Source of the DNA: Prado023 sp963706875
GTDB lineage: Bacteria; Actinomycetota; Actinomycetes; S36-B12; CAIYMF01
Assembly: GCA_963706875.1 (NCBI GenBank)
Contig: CAVPNW010000021.1
Location: forward strand, 434,001-498,000
Length of the DNA: 64,000 nucleotides
Direction: 5' to 3'
Part shown: positions 43,044-50,643 of the stretch, one piece after another
Position numbering within the stretch: the first letter of the stretch is position 1
How the letters are laid out: each line of letters starts with the position of its first letter
The notes under the pieces: model-generated
The model's database searches: none
What the model saw: only the letters and a program-made list of their open reading frames with translations
Told to the model about the DNA's origin: nothing
Made by a program: the position numbers and the translations under genes

Positions 43044-44162
43044 TCATCGCGACCCCACGACCTCGGCGATGCGCACGGGCAGGCGCCTGCGACCCCACGT
43101 GCCGGCAGGTCCGTCGAACACCCCGGCTATGTGTGTCCCGCAACCCGTGCAGCGCCCATCGCCATAGAGCCGATAGGCCCGGATGTCGTACCAGTCGCGC
43201 TCCACGACCAGCCGGTGGCAGCCGGGACAGATCGTCGAGTCGCCCTCGCGGTCCTGGACGTTGCCGGTGTAGGCGTAGCGGACCCCGTTCGCCATCGCGA
43301 TGGCGCGGGCACGGGTCAGGGTCGCCGGTGGCGTGGCCGGCACGTCGCGCATCTTCCAGTCCGGGTGGAACGCACTGAAGTGCATCGGGACGTCGGGCCC
43401 GCAGTGCTCCACGACCCAGCGCGTCATGGCGTCGAGCTCGGACTCCGAGTCGTTGTGCCCGGGGATCACGAGCGTCGTGAGCTCCAGCCACGTGTCGGTC
43501 CCGGTGGCGACGTACTCGATCGTCTCGAGCACCTTCGCCAGCTGCGCCCCGCAGATGCGGTGGTAGAAATCCTCGGTGAATCCCTTGAGGTCGATGTTCA
43601 CCGCGTCCATGGCCGCGTAGAACTCGGCGCGCGGCTCGGGGTTGATGTACCCCGCACTCACCGCGACCGTGCGGACTCCGCGCTCCCGGCAGGCCATCGC
43701 TGTGTCGATCGCGTACTCGGCGAAGATCACCGGATCGTTGTAGGTGAACGCCACGCTCGCGCACCCCAGCCGCTCGGCGGCGAGCGCGATGTCCGCGGGG
43801 CTGGCGCTGTCGGCGAGTGTGTCGATGTCGCGCGATTTCGAGATGTCCCAGTTCTGGCAGAACTTGCAGGTCAGGTTGCAGCCGGCTGTCCCGAAGGACA
43901 GGACCGACGACCCGGGCAGGAAGTGGTTCAGCGGCTTCTTCTCGATCGGGTCCACGCAGTACCCCGACGACCGGCCGTAGGTCGTCGACACGATCGCGTC
44001 ACCCTCGCGGGCACGCACGAAGCACAGGCCGCGCTGCCCCTCGTGCAGGCGGCACTCGCGCGGGCACAGGTCGCACTGGATCCGCCCATCGTCCAGCGCG
44101 TGCCACCAGCGCCCCGGCCAGGAGGTCGGGGGGTCACTGCGCTGCGGGGCCCGGCTGCCCAT
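43044..44162 (-). CDS. AmmeMemoRadiSam system radical SAM protein
   Basis: 372 residues. An N-terminal four-Cys region (CDLCPRECRLHEGQRGLC) precedes the radical SAM motif GTAGCNLTCKFCQNW, whose three cysteines (CxxxCxxC) bind the [4Fe-4S] cluster. The C-terminal part carries CPGCHRLVVERDWYDIRAY and GDGRCTGCGTHIAGVFDG, a Cys-rich zinc-like site as in PflA/AmmeMemoRadiSam enzymes. Predicted to do radical chemistry on an unknown substrate with the MEMO-AMMECR1 fusion. I start at ATG 44162 (GATGCT six bases upstream). A start 42 bases further is in frame but adds an unlikely segment. Confidence 0.87.
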   Translation of the reverse strand: MGSRAPQRSDPPTSWPGRWWHALDDGRIQCDLCPRECRLHEGQRGLCFVRAREGDAIVSTTYGRSSGYCVDPIEKKPLNHFLPGSSVLSFGTAGCNLTCKFCQNWDISKSRDIDTLADSASPADIALAAERLGCASVAFTYNDPVIFAEYAIDTAMACRERGVRTVAVSAGYINPEPRAEFYAAMDAVNIDLKGFTEDFYHRICGAQLAKVLETIEYVATGTDTWLELTTLVIPGHNDSESELDAMTRWVVEHCGPDVPMHFSAFHPDWKMRDVPATPPATLTRARAIAMANGVRYAYTGNVQDREGDSTICPGCHRLVVERDWYDIRAYRLYGDGRCTGCGTHIAGVFDGPAGTWGRRRLPVRIAEVVGSR

Positions 44163-44290
44163 GTATCCAGCATCCTCCGCGTGGCGCCCCGATGCCACCC
44201 CCACTGGTCCCGGCCGCCAGCACGACCGCCGGCGGCCCGGGGATGCCGGAGCCAGGGCTCCCCCGCGCCGCCACGGGCCGGCTCCCGCGC

Positions 44291-46375
44291 CTACTCCTCC
44301 TCGAGGACGGCCACGACGTGGTGGGCGTCAACCGAGTCGCCGACCGCGACCCGGACCTCGGCCACGACGCCGTCCTCGTCGGCCTTGATCCGGTGCTCCA
44401 TCTTCATCGCCTCGAGGATCACCAGGGTGTCGCCGGCGACCACATGGGCACCCGGCTCGACCAGGACGGCCGTGACCGTGCCGGGGACCGGCGTGACCAG
44501 GCCGTGGTCGTGGCCGTGGTCGGAGGCGTCCGGGTGCCGTGGGAGGACCTTGAGGGTGGTCGTGCGCCCGAGCCCGGTGACCAGCGCCCAGTCACCGGCG
44601 CGGCGGACGCTGAACCACCCGCCCACGCCGTCGACCTCGACCATCACGGTGGCCCCCTCGGCGCGGGTCCGGTCCACCCTCAGATGCGCGGGCAGCGGGG
44701 GGAGCCCGACCACGAAGGTGGACTCGGTCACCTCCGGGCCCTCATCGAGGAGTGCCACCTCGGCGCTCGCGCGCAGGGCGTCGGGCCCCACCTCGACAGG
44801 AGCCGGGGCCTGATCGGTCCCGACCCCGTCGCCGGCCAGGACGATGTCCACGCCGCCGGCGCGATCACGGGTGTAGTGCACCTCGATCGAGAGGTCGGCG
44901 CCGAACTCGGAGTACCCGAACCGACGGACCTCGGGCACAGCCGGGATGTTGCGCCAGCCGGCCGGGGCAAGTGCCGCCCACGGCTGGCCCACGCGCTCCT
45001 GCTCGGCCAGGCCGAGCGCGGCCGCCGCCAGGTGCAGCGCCAGCTCACGGCGCTCGAGGACGGGCACCGCGGTCTCGGGGTGCTCCTCGAGGAAGGCCGT
45101 GGTGGTGTCGCCGGACAGGAACGCCGGTGAGCGCAGGATCGCGGCCAGCGACTCGCGGTTGGTCGGGACCCCGGCCACCCGCAGCCCCTCGAGGCTGGTC
45201 GCCAGCGTCGCCGCGGCGACCTCCCGGGTGGGCCCGTGGGCGATGACCTTGGCCAGCATCGGGTCGTAGAACGAGCTGACCTCCGACCCGGACTCGACGC
45301 CGGACTCCAGTCGGATGCCCGGGGCCGGATCGACCTCGAACCACTCGATGCGGCCCATCCCCGGCAGGTGGCCGCGGGCCGGGTCCTCGGCGTAGAGCCG
45401 GACCTCGATCGCGTGGCCCGAGCGGGTGATCTGCGCCTGGGCCAGCGGAAGCGTCTCGCCCGCGGCCACCCGGACCTGCCATTCGACGAGGTCGAGGCCG
45501 GTGACCTCCTCGGTGACGGGATGCTCGACCTGGAGTCGGGTGTTCATCTCCAGGAAGAAGAACTCCTGGGCCGCACCCTCACCGGCGACCATGAACTCGA
45601 CCGTCCCGGCCCCGACGTAGTCGATCGCCTTCGCGGCGGCCACGGCCGCGGCGTACATCCGCTCCAGCGTCGCGGGGGTCGCGCCCGGCGAGGGGGACTC
45701 CTCCACCACCTTCTGGTGCCTGCGCTGGATGGAGCATTCCCGCTCGAACAGGTGCACGACGTTGCCGTGGGTGTCGCCGAAGACCTGCACCTCGACGTGC
45801 CGGCCGCGCTCCAGGTAGCGCTCGAGGAACACGGTCGGATCACCGAACGCCGACGCCGCCTCGTTGCGTGCGGCGGAGACCGCCTCGAGCAGCTCGTCGG
45901 GCTCGCGCACCAGGCGCATCCCCTTGCCGCCGCCGCCGGCAGAGGCCTTGACCAGCAGGGGGAGACCCACGGCAGCGCCGGCCTTGGTGATGTCGGCGTC
46001 GCTGGCGTCGGCCTCGAGCTCGGCACCGGGCACCAGCGGCACGCCGGCAGCAGCCACCAGCCGCTTGGCCTCGACCTTGAGCGCCATGGCGTTCATCGAC
46101 GCAGGTGTCGGGCCGATCCAGGCCAGCCCTGCATCGGCCACCGCCTGGGCGAACACGGGGTTCTCCGACAGGAAGCCGTACCCGGGGTGGATGGCATCAG
46201 CCCCGGACCGGCGGGCGGCGTCCAGGACCTTCTCGGCCACCAGGTAGGACTCCGCCGAGGTCCGCCCGCCGATCGCCACGGCCAGGTCCGCGTCGCGCAC
46301 GAACGGGGCTCCGGCGTCCGGGTCGGAGTGGATCGCGACTGCCTGCAGGCCCAGCCGGTGGGCGGTACGGATCAC
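44291..46375 (-). CDS. Acyl-CoA carboxylase alpha subunit (biotin carboxylase + BCCP), start unresolved
   Basis: 694 residues from the first canonical start codon (GTG 46375). The biotin carboxylase half has the ATP-grasp GGGGKGM loop, GDTHGNVVHLFERECSIQRR and EMNTRLQVEHPVTE. The C-terminus is a BCCP domain with the biotinylation site EAMKMEH. It makes a carboxybiotin carrier for the beta subunit encoded upstream, in a methylcrotonyl- or geranyl-CoA-type carboxylase. The conserved N-terminal strand RRILVANRGEIARRV is encoded just upstream of 46375, in the same frame, with no ATG, GTG or TTG between the in-frame stop at 46487 and 46375. The real start is probably further up, in another frame (see findings). 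Confidence 0.85.
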   Translation of the reverse strand: MIRTAHRLGLQAVAIHSDPDAGAPFVRDADLAVAIGGRTSAESYLVAEKVLDAARRSGADAIHPGYGFLSENPVFAQAVADAGLAWIGPTPASMNAMALKVEAKRLVAAAGVPLVPGAELEADASDADITKAGAAVGLPLLVKASAGGGGKGMRLVREPDELLEAVSAARNEAASAFGDPTVFLERYLERGRHVEVQVFGDTHGNVVHLFERECSIQRRHQKVVEESPSPGATPATLERMYAAAVAAAKAIDYVGAGTVEFMVAGEGAAQEFFFLEMNTRLQVEHPVTEEVTGLDLVEWQVRVAAGETLPLAQAQITRSGHAIEVRLYAEDPARGHLPGMGRIEWFEVDPAPGIRLESGVESGSEVSSFYDPMLAKVIAHGPTREVAAATLATSLEGLRVAGVPTNRESLAAILRSPAFLSGDTTTAFLEEHPETAVPVLERRELALHLAAAALGLAEQERVGQPWAALAPAGWRNIPAVPEVRRFGYSEFGADLSIEVHYTRDRAGGVDIVLAGDGVGTDQAPAPVEVGPDALRASAEVALLDEGPEVTESTFVVGLPPLPAHLRVDRTRAEGATVMVEVDGVGGWFSVRRAGDWALVTGLGRTTTLKVLPRHPDASDHGHDHGLVTPVPGTVTAVLVEPGAHVVAGDTLVILEAMKMEHRIKADEDGVVAEVRVAVGDSVDAHHVVAVLEEE

Positions 46376-46497
46376 CCGGCGGGCGATCTCCCCGCGATTG
46401 GCGACCAGGATCCGCCGGATCGGGCGTCCCCCCGCTGTGTCAGTCCCCGCCGTGTCGCTCCCGGTTGCGTCCCTCCCACGCTGTCGTCACTCCCCGC

Positions 46498-46542
46498 TGT
46501 GTCATGGATTCGGTTCACCAAATGAACCGGATCGATGACAGA
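46498..46542. repeat. Dispersed palindromic element, copy A
   Basis: 45 bases, arms TGTGTCATGGATTCGGTTCA (46498-46517) and TGAACCGGATCGATGACAGA (46523-46542) around a five-base loop, with three or four mispairs. It closely matches copies at 59900 and 60986. It lies between the beta and alpha carboxylase genes, on the alpha-subunit side of a G-rich tract. Confidence 0.85.
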
Positions 46543-46578
46543 AGGGGGGGTGGAGGGCGTGGGGGGAGGTGGAGGGCT

Positions 46579-46614
46579 GGGGGTCTTGGGGGTCTTGGGG
46601 GTCTTGGGGGTCTT
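46579..46614. repeat. 9-bp tandem repeat (GGGGGTCTT) x4
   Basis: Four perfect copies of GGGGGTCTT followed by a partial fifth. On the minus strand the units read as Pro-Lys-Thr repeats in the open frame that starts at 46635. G-rich, so prone to slippage or quadruplex formation. Confidence 0.85.
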
Positions 46615-46631
46615 GGGGGTCATCTCGCGCC

Positions 46632-48254
46632 TCACATCCGGAAGACGCCGAAGTTCGACGTCCCCTTGACCTCGTTGGAGTGGATCGCCGACAGCGCGAA
46701 GCCCAGGACGGTGCGGGAGTCGCGGGGGTCGATGATCCCGTCGTCCCAGACCCGGCCGGTCGCGAAGAGCGCGGTGGACTCGCGCTCGACCTGGTTCTCC
46801 AGGCCCTCACGCATCGGGGCGAACGCCTCGTCGCTCCACGGGATCCCGAGCTTCGCGGCCTTCTGCTTGGCCACGATCTCCATGACCCCGCCGAGCTGCT
46901 TGGGGCCCATCACCGCGATCCGGTGGTTCGGCCACGTGAAGACGAACCGCGGGTTGAACGCCCGGCCGGCCATGCCGTAGTTCCCTGCGCCGTACGAGGC
47001 CCCGACCATCAGGGTGATGTGCGGGACCGTGGAGTTCGACACGGCGTTGATGAGCTTGGCGCCGTCCTTGATGATGCCCCGCTGCTCGTAGCGGGTGCCG
47101 ACCATGAACCCGGTGGTGTTCTGCAGGAACAGGATCGGGGTGTCGTGCCGGTTGCACAGCTGGATGAACTGCGCGGACTTCTGGGACTCCTCGCTGAACA
47201 GGATGCCGTTGTTCGCGATGATCCCGACCGGGTAGCCGCCCAGCTCGGCCCAGCCCGTGACCAGCTGCGAGCCGTAGAGCGCCTTGAACTCCTCGAACCG
47301 GGAGCCGTCGACGATCCGGGCGATGATCTCGCGGGTGTCGAAGGGCACCCGGACGTCCGCGCTGGCGATGCCGAGCAGCTCCTCGGGGTCGAGCACCGGC
47401 GCGTCCGGCGCGGCGACCCGCGGTGCGGGGCCGAGCTTGCGCCAGTTGAGGTGCCCGACGATCCCGCGCCCGATCCGAAGGGCGTCGAGCTCGTCCTCCG
47501 CGAGGTAGTCGGCAAGGCCGGAGACCCGGGCGTGCATCTCCGCTCCGCCGAGGTCCTCCTCGTTGGCGTCCTCGTTGATCGCCATCTTCACCAGCGGCGG
47601 TCCGGCGAGGAACACCTTGGCCGACTGCTTCTGCATGACGATGTAGTCGCTCATGCCCGGCACGTACGCCCCGCCGGCGGTCGACGAGCCGAACACCAGC
47701 GTGATCGTCGGGATGTTCGCCGCCGACATCTGGGTGAGGTTGCGGAAGCTCGCGCCACCGGGGACGAACACGTCGGCCTGGTTGGGCAGGTCCGCACCGC
47801 CGGACTCCGTCAGGTTGACCAGCGGCAGCCGGTTGCGCTCGGCGATGTCCATCGCCCGCAGGGCCTTGTGCATGGTCATCGGGCTCTGCGCGCCGCCCTT
47901 GACGGTCGGGTCGTTTGCGCTGACCAGGCACTCGACCCCGTTGACCCACCCGATGCCGGTGACGAGCCCGACGCCCAGCTCGTCCTTGGATCCCCAACCC
48001 GCCAGCGGGGAGAGCTCGAGGAACGGGCTGTCCGCGTCGAGCAGGGCGGCGATCCGCTCCCGGGGGAGCAGCTTGCCGCGGTCACGGTGCCGGGCGACCG
48101 CCTTCGCTGCCTTCTCGGGGTTCGATGAGCCGCCGCCGGCGACCACCGTTGCGTTGAGTGTCTCGATCTCGGCCAGGGCCGCCGTCATCGCGTCCCGGTT
48201 GTCCCGGAACGTCTCTGAGCGGGGGTCCACCGACGTGCGCATCACCGGTTTCAC
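46632..48254 (-). CDS. Acyl-CoA carboxylase beta subunit (carboxyltransferase, MCC/GCC type)
   Basis: 540 residues of two crotonase-like halves that move CO2 from carboxybiotin to an acyl-CoA. N-terminal half: VAGGGSSNPEKAAKAV, then LTESGGADLPNQADVFVPGG and AGGAYVPGMSDYIVMQ. C-terminal half: RHDTPILFLQNTTGFMVG, KDGAKLINAVSNSTVPHITL and MVGASYGAGNYGMAGRAF. This gene precedes the alpha subunit and its stop overlaps an ATG (ATGA) for the next frame. The GTG at 48254 is chosen because TAACGT lies eight bases upstream within a double TetR operator, a leaderless arrangement like that of tetR itself. Methylcrotonyl- versus geranyl-CoA preference cannot be told. Confidence 0.9.
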   Translation of the reverse strand: MKPVMRTSVDPRSETFRDNRDAMTAALAEIETLNATVVAGGGSSNPEKAAKAVARHRDRGKLLPRERIAALLDADSPFLELSPLAGWGSKDELGVGLVTGIGWVNGVECLVSANDPTVKGGAQSPMTMHKALRAMDIAERNRLPLVNLTESGGADLPNQADVFVPGGASFRNLTQMSAANIPTITLVFGSSTAGGAYVPGMSDYIVMQKQSAKVFLAGPPLVKMAINEDANEEDLGGAEMHARVSGLADYLAEDELDALRIGRGIVGHLNWRKLGPAPRVAAPDAPVLDPEELLGIASADVRVPFDTREIIARIVDGSRFEEFKALYGSQLVTGWAELGGYPVGIIANNGILFSEESQKSAQFIQLCNRHDTPILFLQNTTGFMVGTRYEQRGIIKDGAKLINAVSNSTVPHITLMVGASYGAGNYGMAGRAFNPRFVFTWPNHRIAVMGPKQLGGVMEIVAKQKAAKLGIPWSDEAFAPMREGLENQVERESTALFATGRVWDDGIIDPRDSRTVLGFALSAIHSNEVKGTSNFGVFRM

Positions 48255-48259
48255 GAAAC

Positions 48260-48292
48260 TTGACGTTAGCGTCAAGTTGACGCCAGCGTCAA
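48260..48292. promoter_or_regulatory. Double TetR operator in front of the carboxylase beta gene
   Basis: TTGACGTTAGCGTCAA (48260-48275) and TTGACGCCAGCGTCAA (48277-48292), two 16-base palindromic sites one base apart. The arrangement and sequence match the site at 39204-39236. The TAACGT -10 box is inside the first site. Confidence 0.8.
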
Positions 48293-48490
48293 GTTCGCGG
48301 ACGGCCCCGCCAGGGCCCGGCGCAGGGCGATCCGCCGACCCCCCGGGCGATCCCGGCGGGACAGCGTCGCGGCCGTCCGCAGGCCCAGCGACACTACCCG
48401 CCGGTAGAACCCGCGAGTAACTGGATCAAGGGCTGCGGACATGGCAATGCTTGCCTTACATGAACGTTCCCTCACATGGAAGACAGGTAC

Positions 48491-48841
48491 ATGTTCACCG
48501 TTGACGAGACCCCCGCGCACGTCGTGGCCACCCCCGCCGCACAGGCCCACCTGCGCACCCTGGCCGAGGCCCGTGGCGACATCACGGTGCTGCTCACCGA
48601 GCAGGGCGCAGCCGTCCTCAAGGCCGGCCAGCAGCCCCCGGCCGGCACCGTCTACCTCGGCCAGCTCGACGATGCCGCGGACATCACCTGCGTCGCTGAC
48701 GACTCGGTCACCCGTGCCTGGTGGCGCACGCGCGCGCACCTGGACCTCTCCGAGGGCTTCGAGATGACCTACGACCTGTCGAGCCTGAACGAGCGCGAGC
48801 TCTTCGAGGTCCTGGCCGCTGGGCCGCTTCCCCGCTACTGA
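48491..48841 (+). CDS. Small protein, possibly DUF779-related
   Basis: 116 residues starting MFTVDETPAHVVATPAAQ. The N-terminal ATPAAQAHLRTLAEARGDIT and the pattern of later strands (VLLTEQGAAVLKAGQQPPAG, HLDLSEGFEMTYDLSSLN, ELFEVL at the end) resemble DUF779, but the Cys cluster typical of that family (SGGCC) is absent. If related, it is a divergent member without the metal site. The start at 48491 has GGAAG about eight bases upstream; an ATG 15 bases earlier is in frame. A strong hairpin follows its stop. Confidence 0.5.
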   Translation: MFTVDETPAHVVATPAAQAHLRTLAEARGDITVLLTEQGAAVLKAGQQPPAGTVYLGQLDDAADITCVADDSVTRAWWRTRAHLDLSEGFEMTYDLSSLNERELFEVLAAGPLPRY

Positions 48842-48850
48842 ACCCGACGT

Positions 48851-48878
48851 CCCGGGCTGGCCCGCGATCCAGCCCGGG
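48851..48878. terminator. Terminator hairpin between convergent genes
   Basis: Perfect 10-base arms CCCGGGCTGG (48851-48860) and CCAGCCCGGG (48869-48878) around an eight-base loop, ten bases after the stop of the 116-residue protein and 28 bases before the end of the convergent K+ channel gene. Confidence 0.7.
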
Positions 48879-48906
48879 GCGCGGACAGCCCCGGCGCCTG
48901 GTTCAG

Positions 48907-50010
48907 CTAGCGCGCAGCCGGCTTGGCCGATGCCGTTCCCGCACCGGGAGGCGGGACCACGCCGTCGTGGGCCTTGCGGATCACCACGATGCGGTCACCG
49001 GCCTGGAACACACGAACCGCGCCCTGGTCGAAGCGGATGACCTCGTTGCCGCGCACGACCGCGAGCACGAGGTCCCCGGCTGACTGGACATCGGCCGGGC
49101 TCAGCCCGAGCTCGGCCCGGGTGATCGGGCGCTCGACGACCTCCAGGCCGCGGCCGGTGTCCATCAGGTCCTCGAGCATCTCCCCGACGTTGGCCGAGAG
49201 CATCGACAGTCCCATCAGGTTCCCCGCGGACTCTGCGTGGGTGATCACGCGGTCGGCACCGCTCTGCCGCAGGAGGTCGCCGGCCGACGCCTCCCGGGCG
49301 GCCGCCACGATCGTCGCTCCCGGGGCCATCGCGCGCACACGCAACGTCACCATGATCGCGGTGTCGTCCTGGTCGGCGGCAACGATCACCTGGCTGGCCT
49401 CGGGAACACCTGCGTCGCGGAGCACCTGCTCGCTGCGGGCGTCGCCGACGACACCAGTCACCCCCTGGCGGGTCGCCTCGGCCACGGCGTACCGGTCGGC
49501 GGCGATGACCACGATGGTGCGCGGGTCCAGGCCGTGGGCGATCAGCGAGCGCAGGGCGGCCTGCCCCTTGACCCCGAAGCCGACGATCACGGTCTGGTCC
49601 TTCATGCGCTTCCTCCAGCGGTTGACCCGCGAACGCTCCCGGGCAGCCTGCGTGAGCACCTCGACGGTCGTGCTGACCAGCACGATCAGGAAGATGAACC
49701 GCAGGGGCGTGATGACCAGGATGTTGGTCAGGCGGGCCTCGTCCGAGATCGGGGTGATGTCCCCGTAGCCGGTCGTGGACAGGCTGACGGTGGCGTAGTA
49801 GAAGGCATCCAGGATCGATATCGAGCCGTCTGCCGCGTCCCTGTATCCGTCCCGCTCGAAGTAGACCAGGCCGGCCGTGAACACCAGGCAGCTGACGGCG
49901 ATCAGGATCCGCACCCCCAGCGAGCGCCTGGCGCTGAGCCGGCGGCTGGGGAAGACGACGCGCGACTCCACGCTCGTCTCCTCGTCGAAGAGGTTCCCCA
50001 GCTCGGCCAC
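48907..50010 (-). CDS. Two-helix potassium channel with RCK (TrkA-N) regulatory domain
   Basis: 367 residues. A helix (about 33-52), pore loop with the K+ selectivity filter TTGYGD and a second helix (FIFLIVLVSTTVEVLTQ) precede a cytoplasmic RCK domain starting TVIVGFGVKGQAALRSL, the Rossmann nucleotide-binding site, and a C-terminal TrkA_C-like domain (RPITRAELGLSPADVQSAGD to RIVVIRK). A tetramer would form a nucleotide- or calcium-gated K+ channel. The GTG at 50010 is chosen because TACATT lies six bases upstream and no ribosome binding site is seen. An in-frame ATG at 50037 would place that box inside the gene. Confidence 0.9.
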   Translation of the reverse strand: MAELGNLFDEETSVESRVVFPSRRLSARRSLGVRILIAVSCLVFTAGLVYFERDGYRDAADGSISILDAFYYATVSLSTTGYGDITPISDEARLTNILVITPLRFIFLIVLVSTTVEVLTQAARERSRVNRWRKRMKDQTVIVGFGVKGQAALRSLIAHGLDPRTIVVIAADRYAVAEATRQGVTGVVGDARSEQVLRDAGVPEASQVIVAADQDDTAIMVTLRVRAMAPGATIVAAAREASAGDLLRQSGADRVITHAESAGNLMGLSMLSANVGEMLEDLMDTGRGLEVVERPITRAELGLSPADVQSAGDLVLAVVRGNEVIRFDQGAVRVFQAGDRIVVIRKAHDGVVPPPGAGTASAKPAAR

Positions 50011-50016
50011 GAGGGA

Positions 50017-50022
50017 AATGTA
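50017..50022 (-). promoter_or_regulatory. -10 box TACATT for leaderless K+ channel transcript
   Basis: TACATT on the minus strand, six bases before GTG 50010. The box falls inside the longer open frame, which favours the inner start. Confidence 0.5.
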
Positions 50023-50072
50023 CGCCGTCACCGGCATCGAGCGGTGAACGGCGGCGCGGGCAACCTGCCGGC

Positions 50073-50594
50073 CTACAGCGGGGCCGCGCCCTCGCGCCCG
50101 TGCTGGGCGGCGATCCGGCGGGCGATGTAGGGCGAGAACCAGCCGTTGTTGCGCATCTGGAAGTCCCGGTCGCGCCAGTCATCCCCGGTCACCCGGCCCC
50201 GGCACCTCGGCGCTCCACACGCGCAGTCGAACTCGTCGTACGCGCTGGCGTCGCAGGTGCCGTAGTCGAAGGTCAGCTCCTCGCCGGCCGCAAGGTCGTA
50301 CTTGGCGACAAGCACCGTCTCACCAAGGAGCCCGCACGTCGGGTCGCACGAGTGGTTGACCAGGTCGCCGTCCTCCACCTCCGGGGAGGCGAGCAGGTAC
50401 AGGTCGTCGGCGATCTGGATCGAGCGTGACACCCGGCCCTCGTCGAAGTCGGGCAGCTGGCCACTGGTCACCACATAGCCGCCGAAGGCCGCCACGACCT
50501 CGCCCGCGCGGATCGCCTCGAGGGCGAACGACCCGTGGCCGTGTTCGCCCACGTCGCGGACGGCGGCCTTGGGCGTGAGCCAGCTGTGCAGCAT
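50073..50594 (-). CDS. SET-domain protein
   Basis: 173 residues with a SET fold, the S-adenosylmethionine-dependent protein lysine methyltransferase domain. Motifs: HGHGSFALEAIRAGEVV, then DGDLVNHSCDPTCG (SAM-binding NHxC), EELTFDYGTCDAS (ELxFDY) and a Cys-rich post-SET tail FDCACGAPRCRG that would bind zinc. Bacterial SET proteins are less common and their targets are mostly unknown. The start has AGGAGG six to eight bases upstream. It is divergent from bpa by 49 bases. Confidence 0.85.
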   Translation of the reverse strand: MLHSWLTPKAAVRDVGEHGHGSFALEAIRAGEVVAAFGGYVVTSGQLPDFDEGRVSRSIQIADDLYLLASPEVEDGDLVNHSCDPTCGLLGETVLVAKYDLAAGEELTFDYGTCDASAYDEFDCACGAPRCRGRVTGDDWRDRDFQMRNNGWFSPYIARRIAAQHGREGAAPL

Positions 50595-50643
50595 CCAGCC
50601 TCCTGGGGCGCGGGTCGCGAGGTGCGGGGGCGACAATGGTTCC

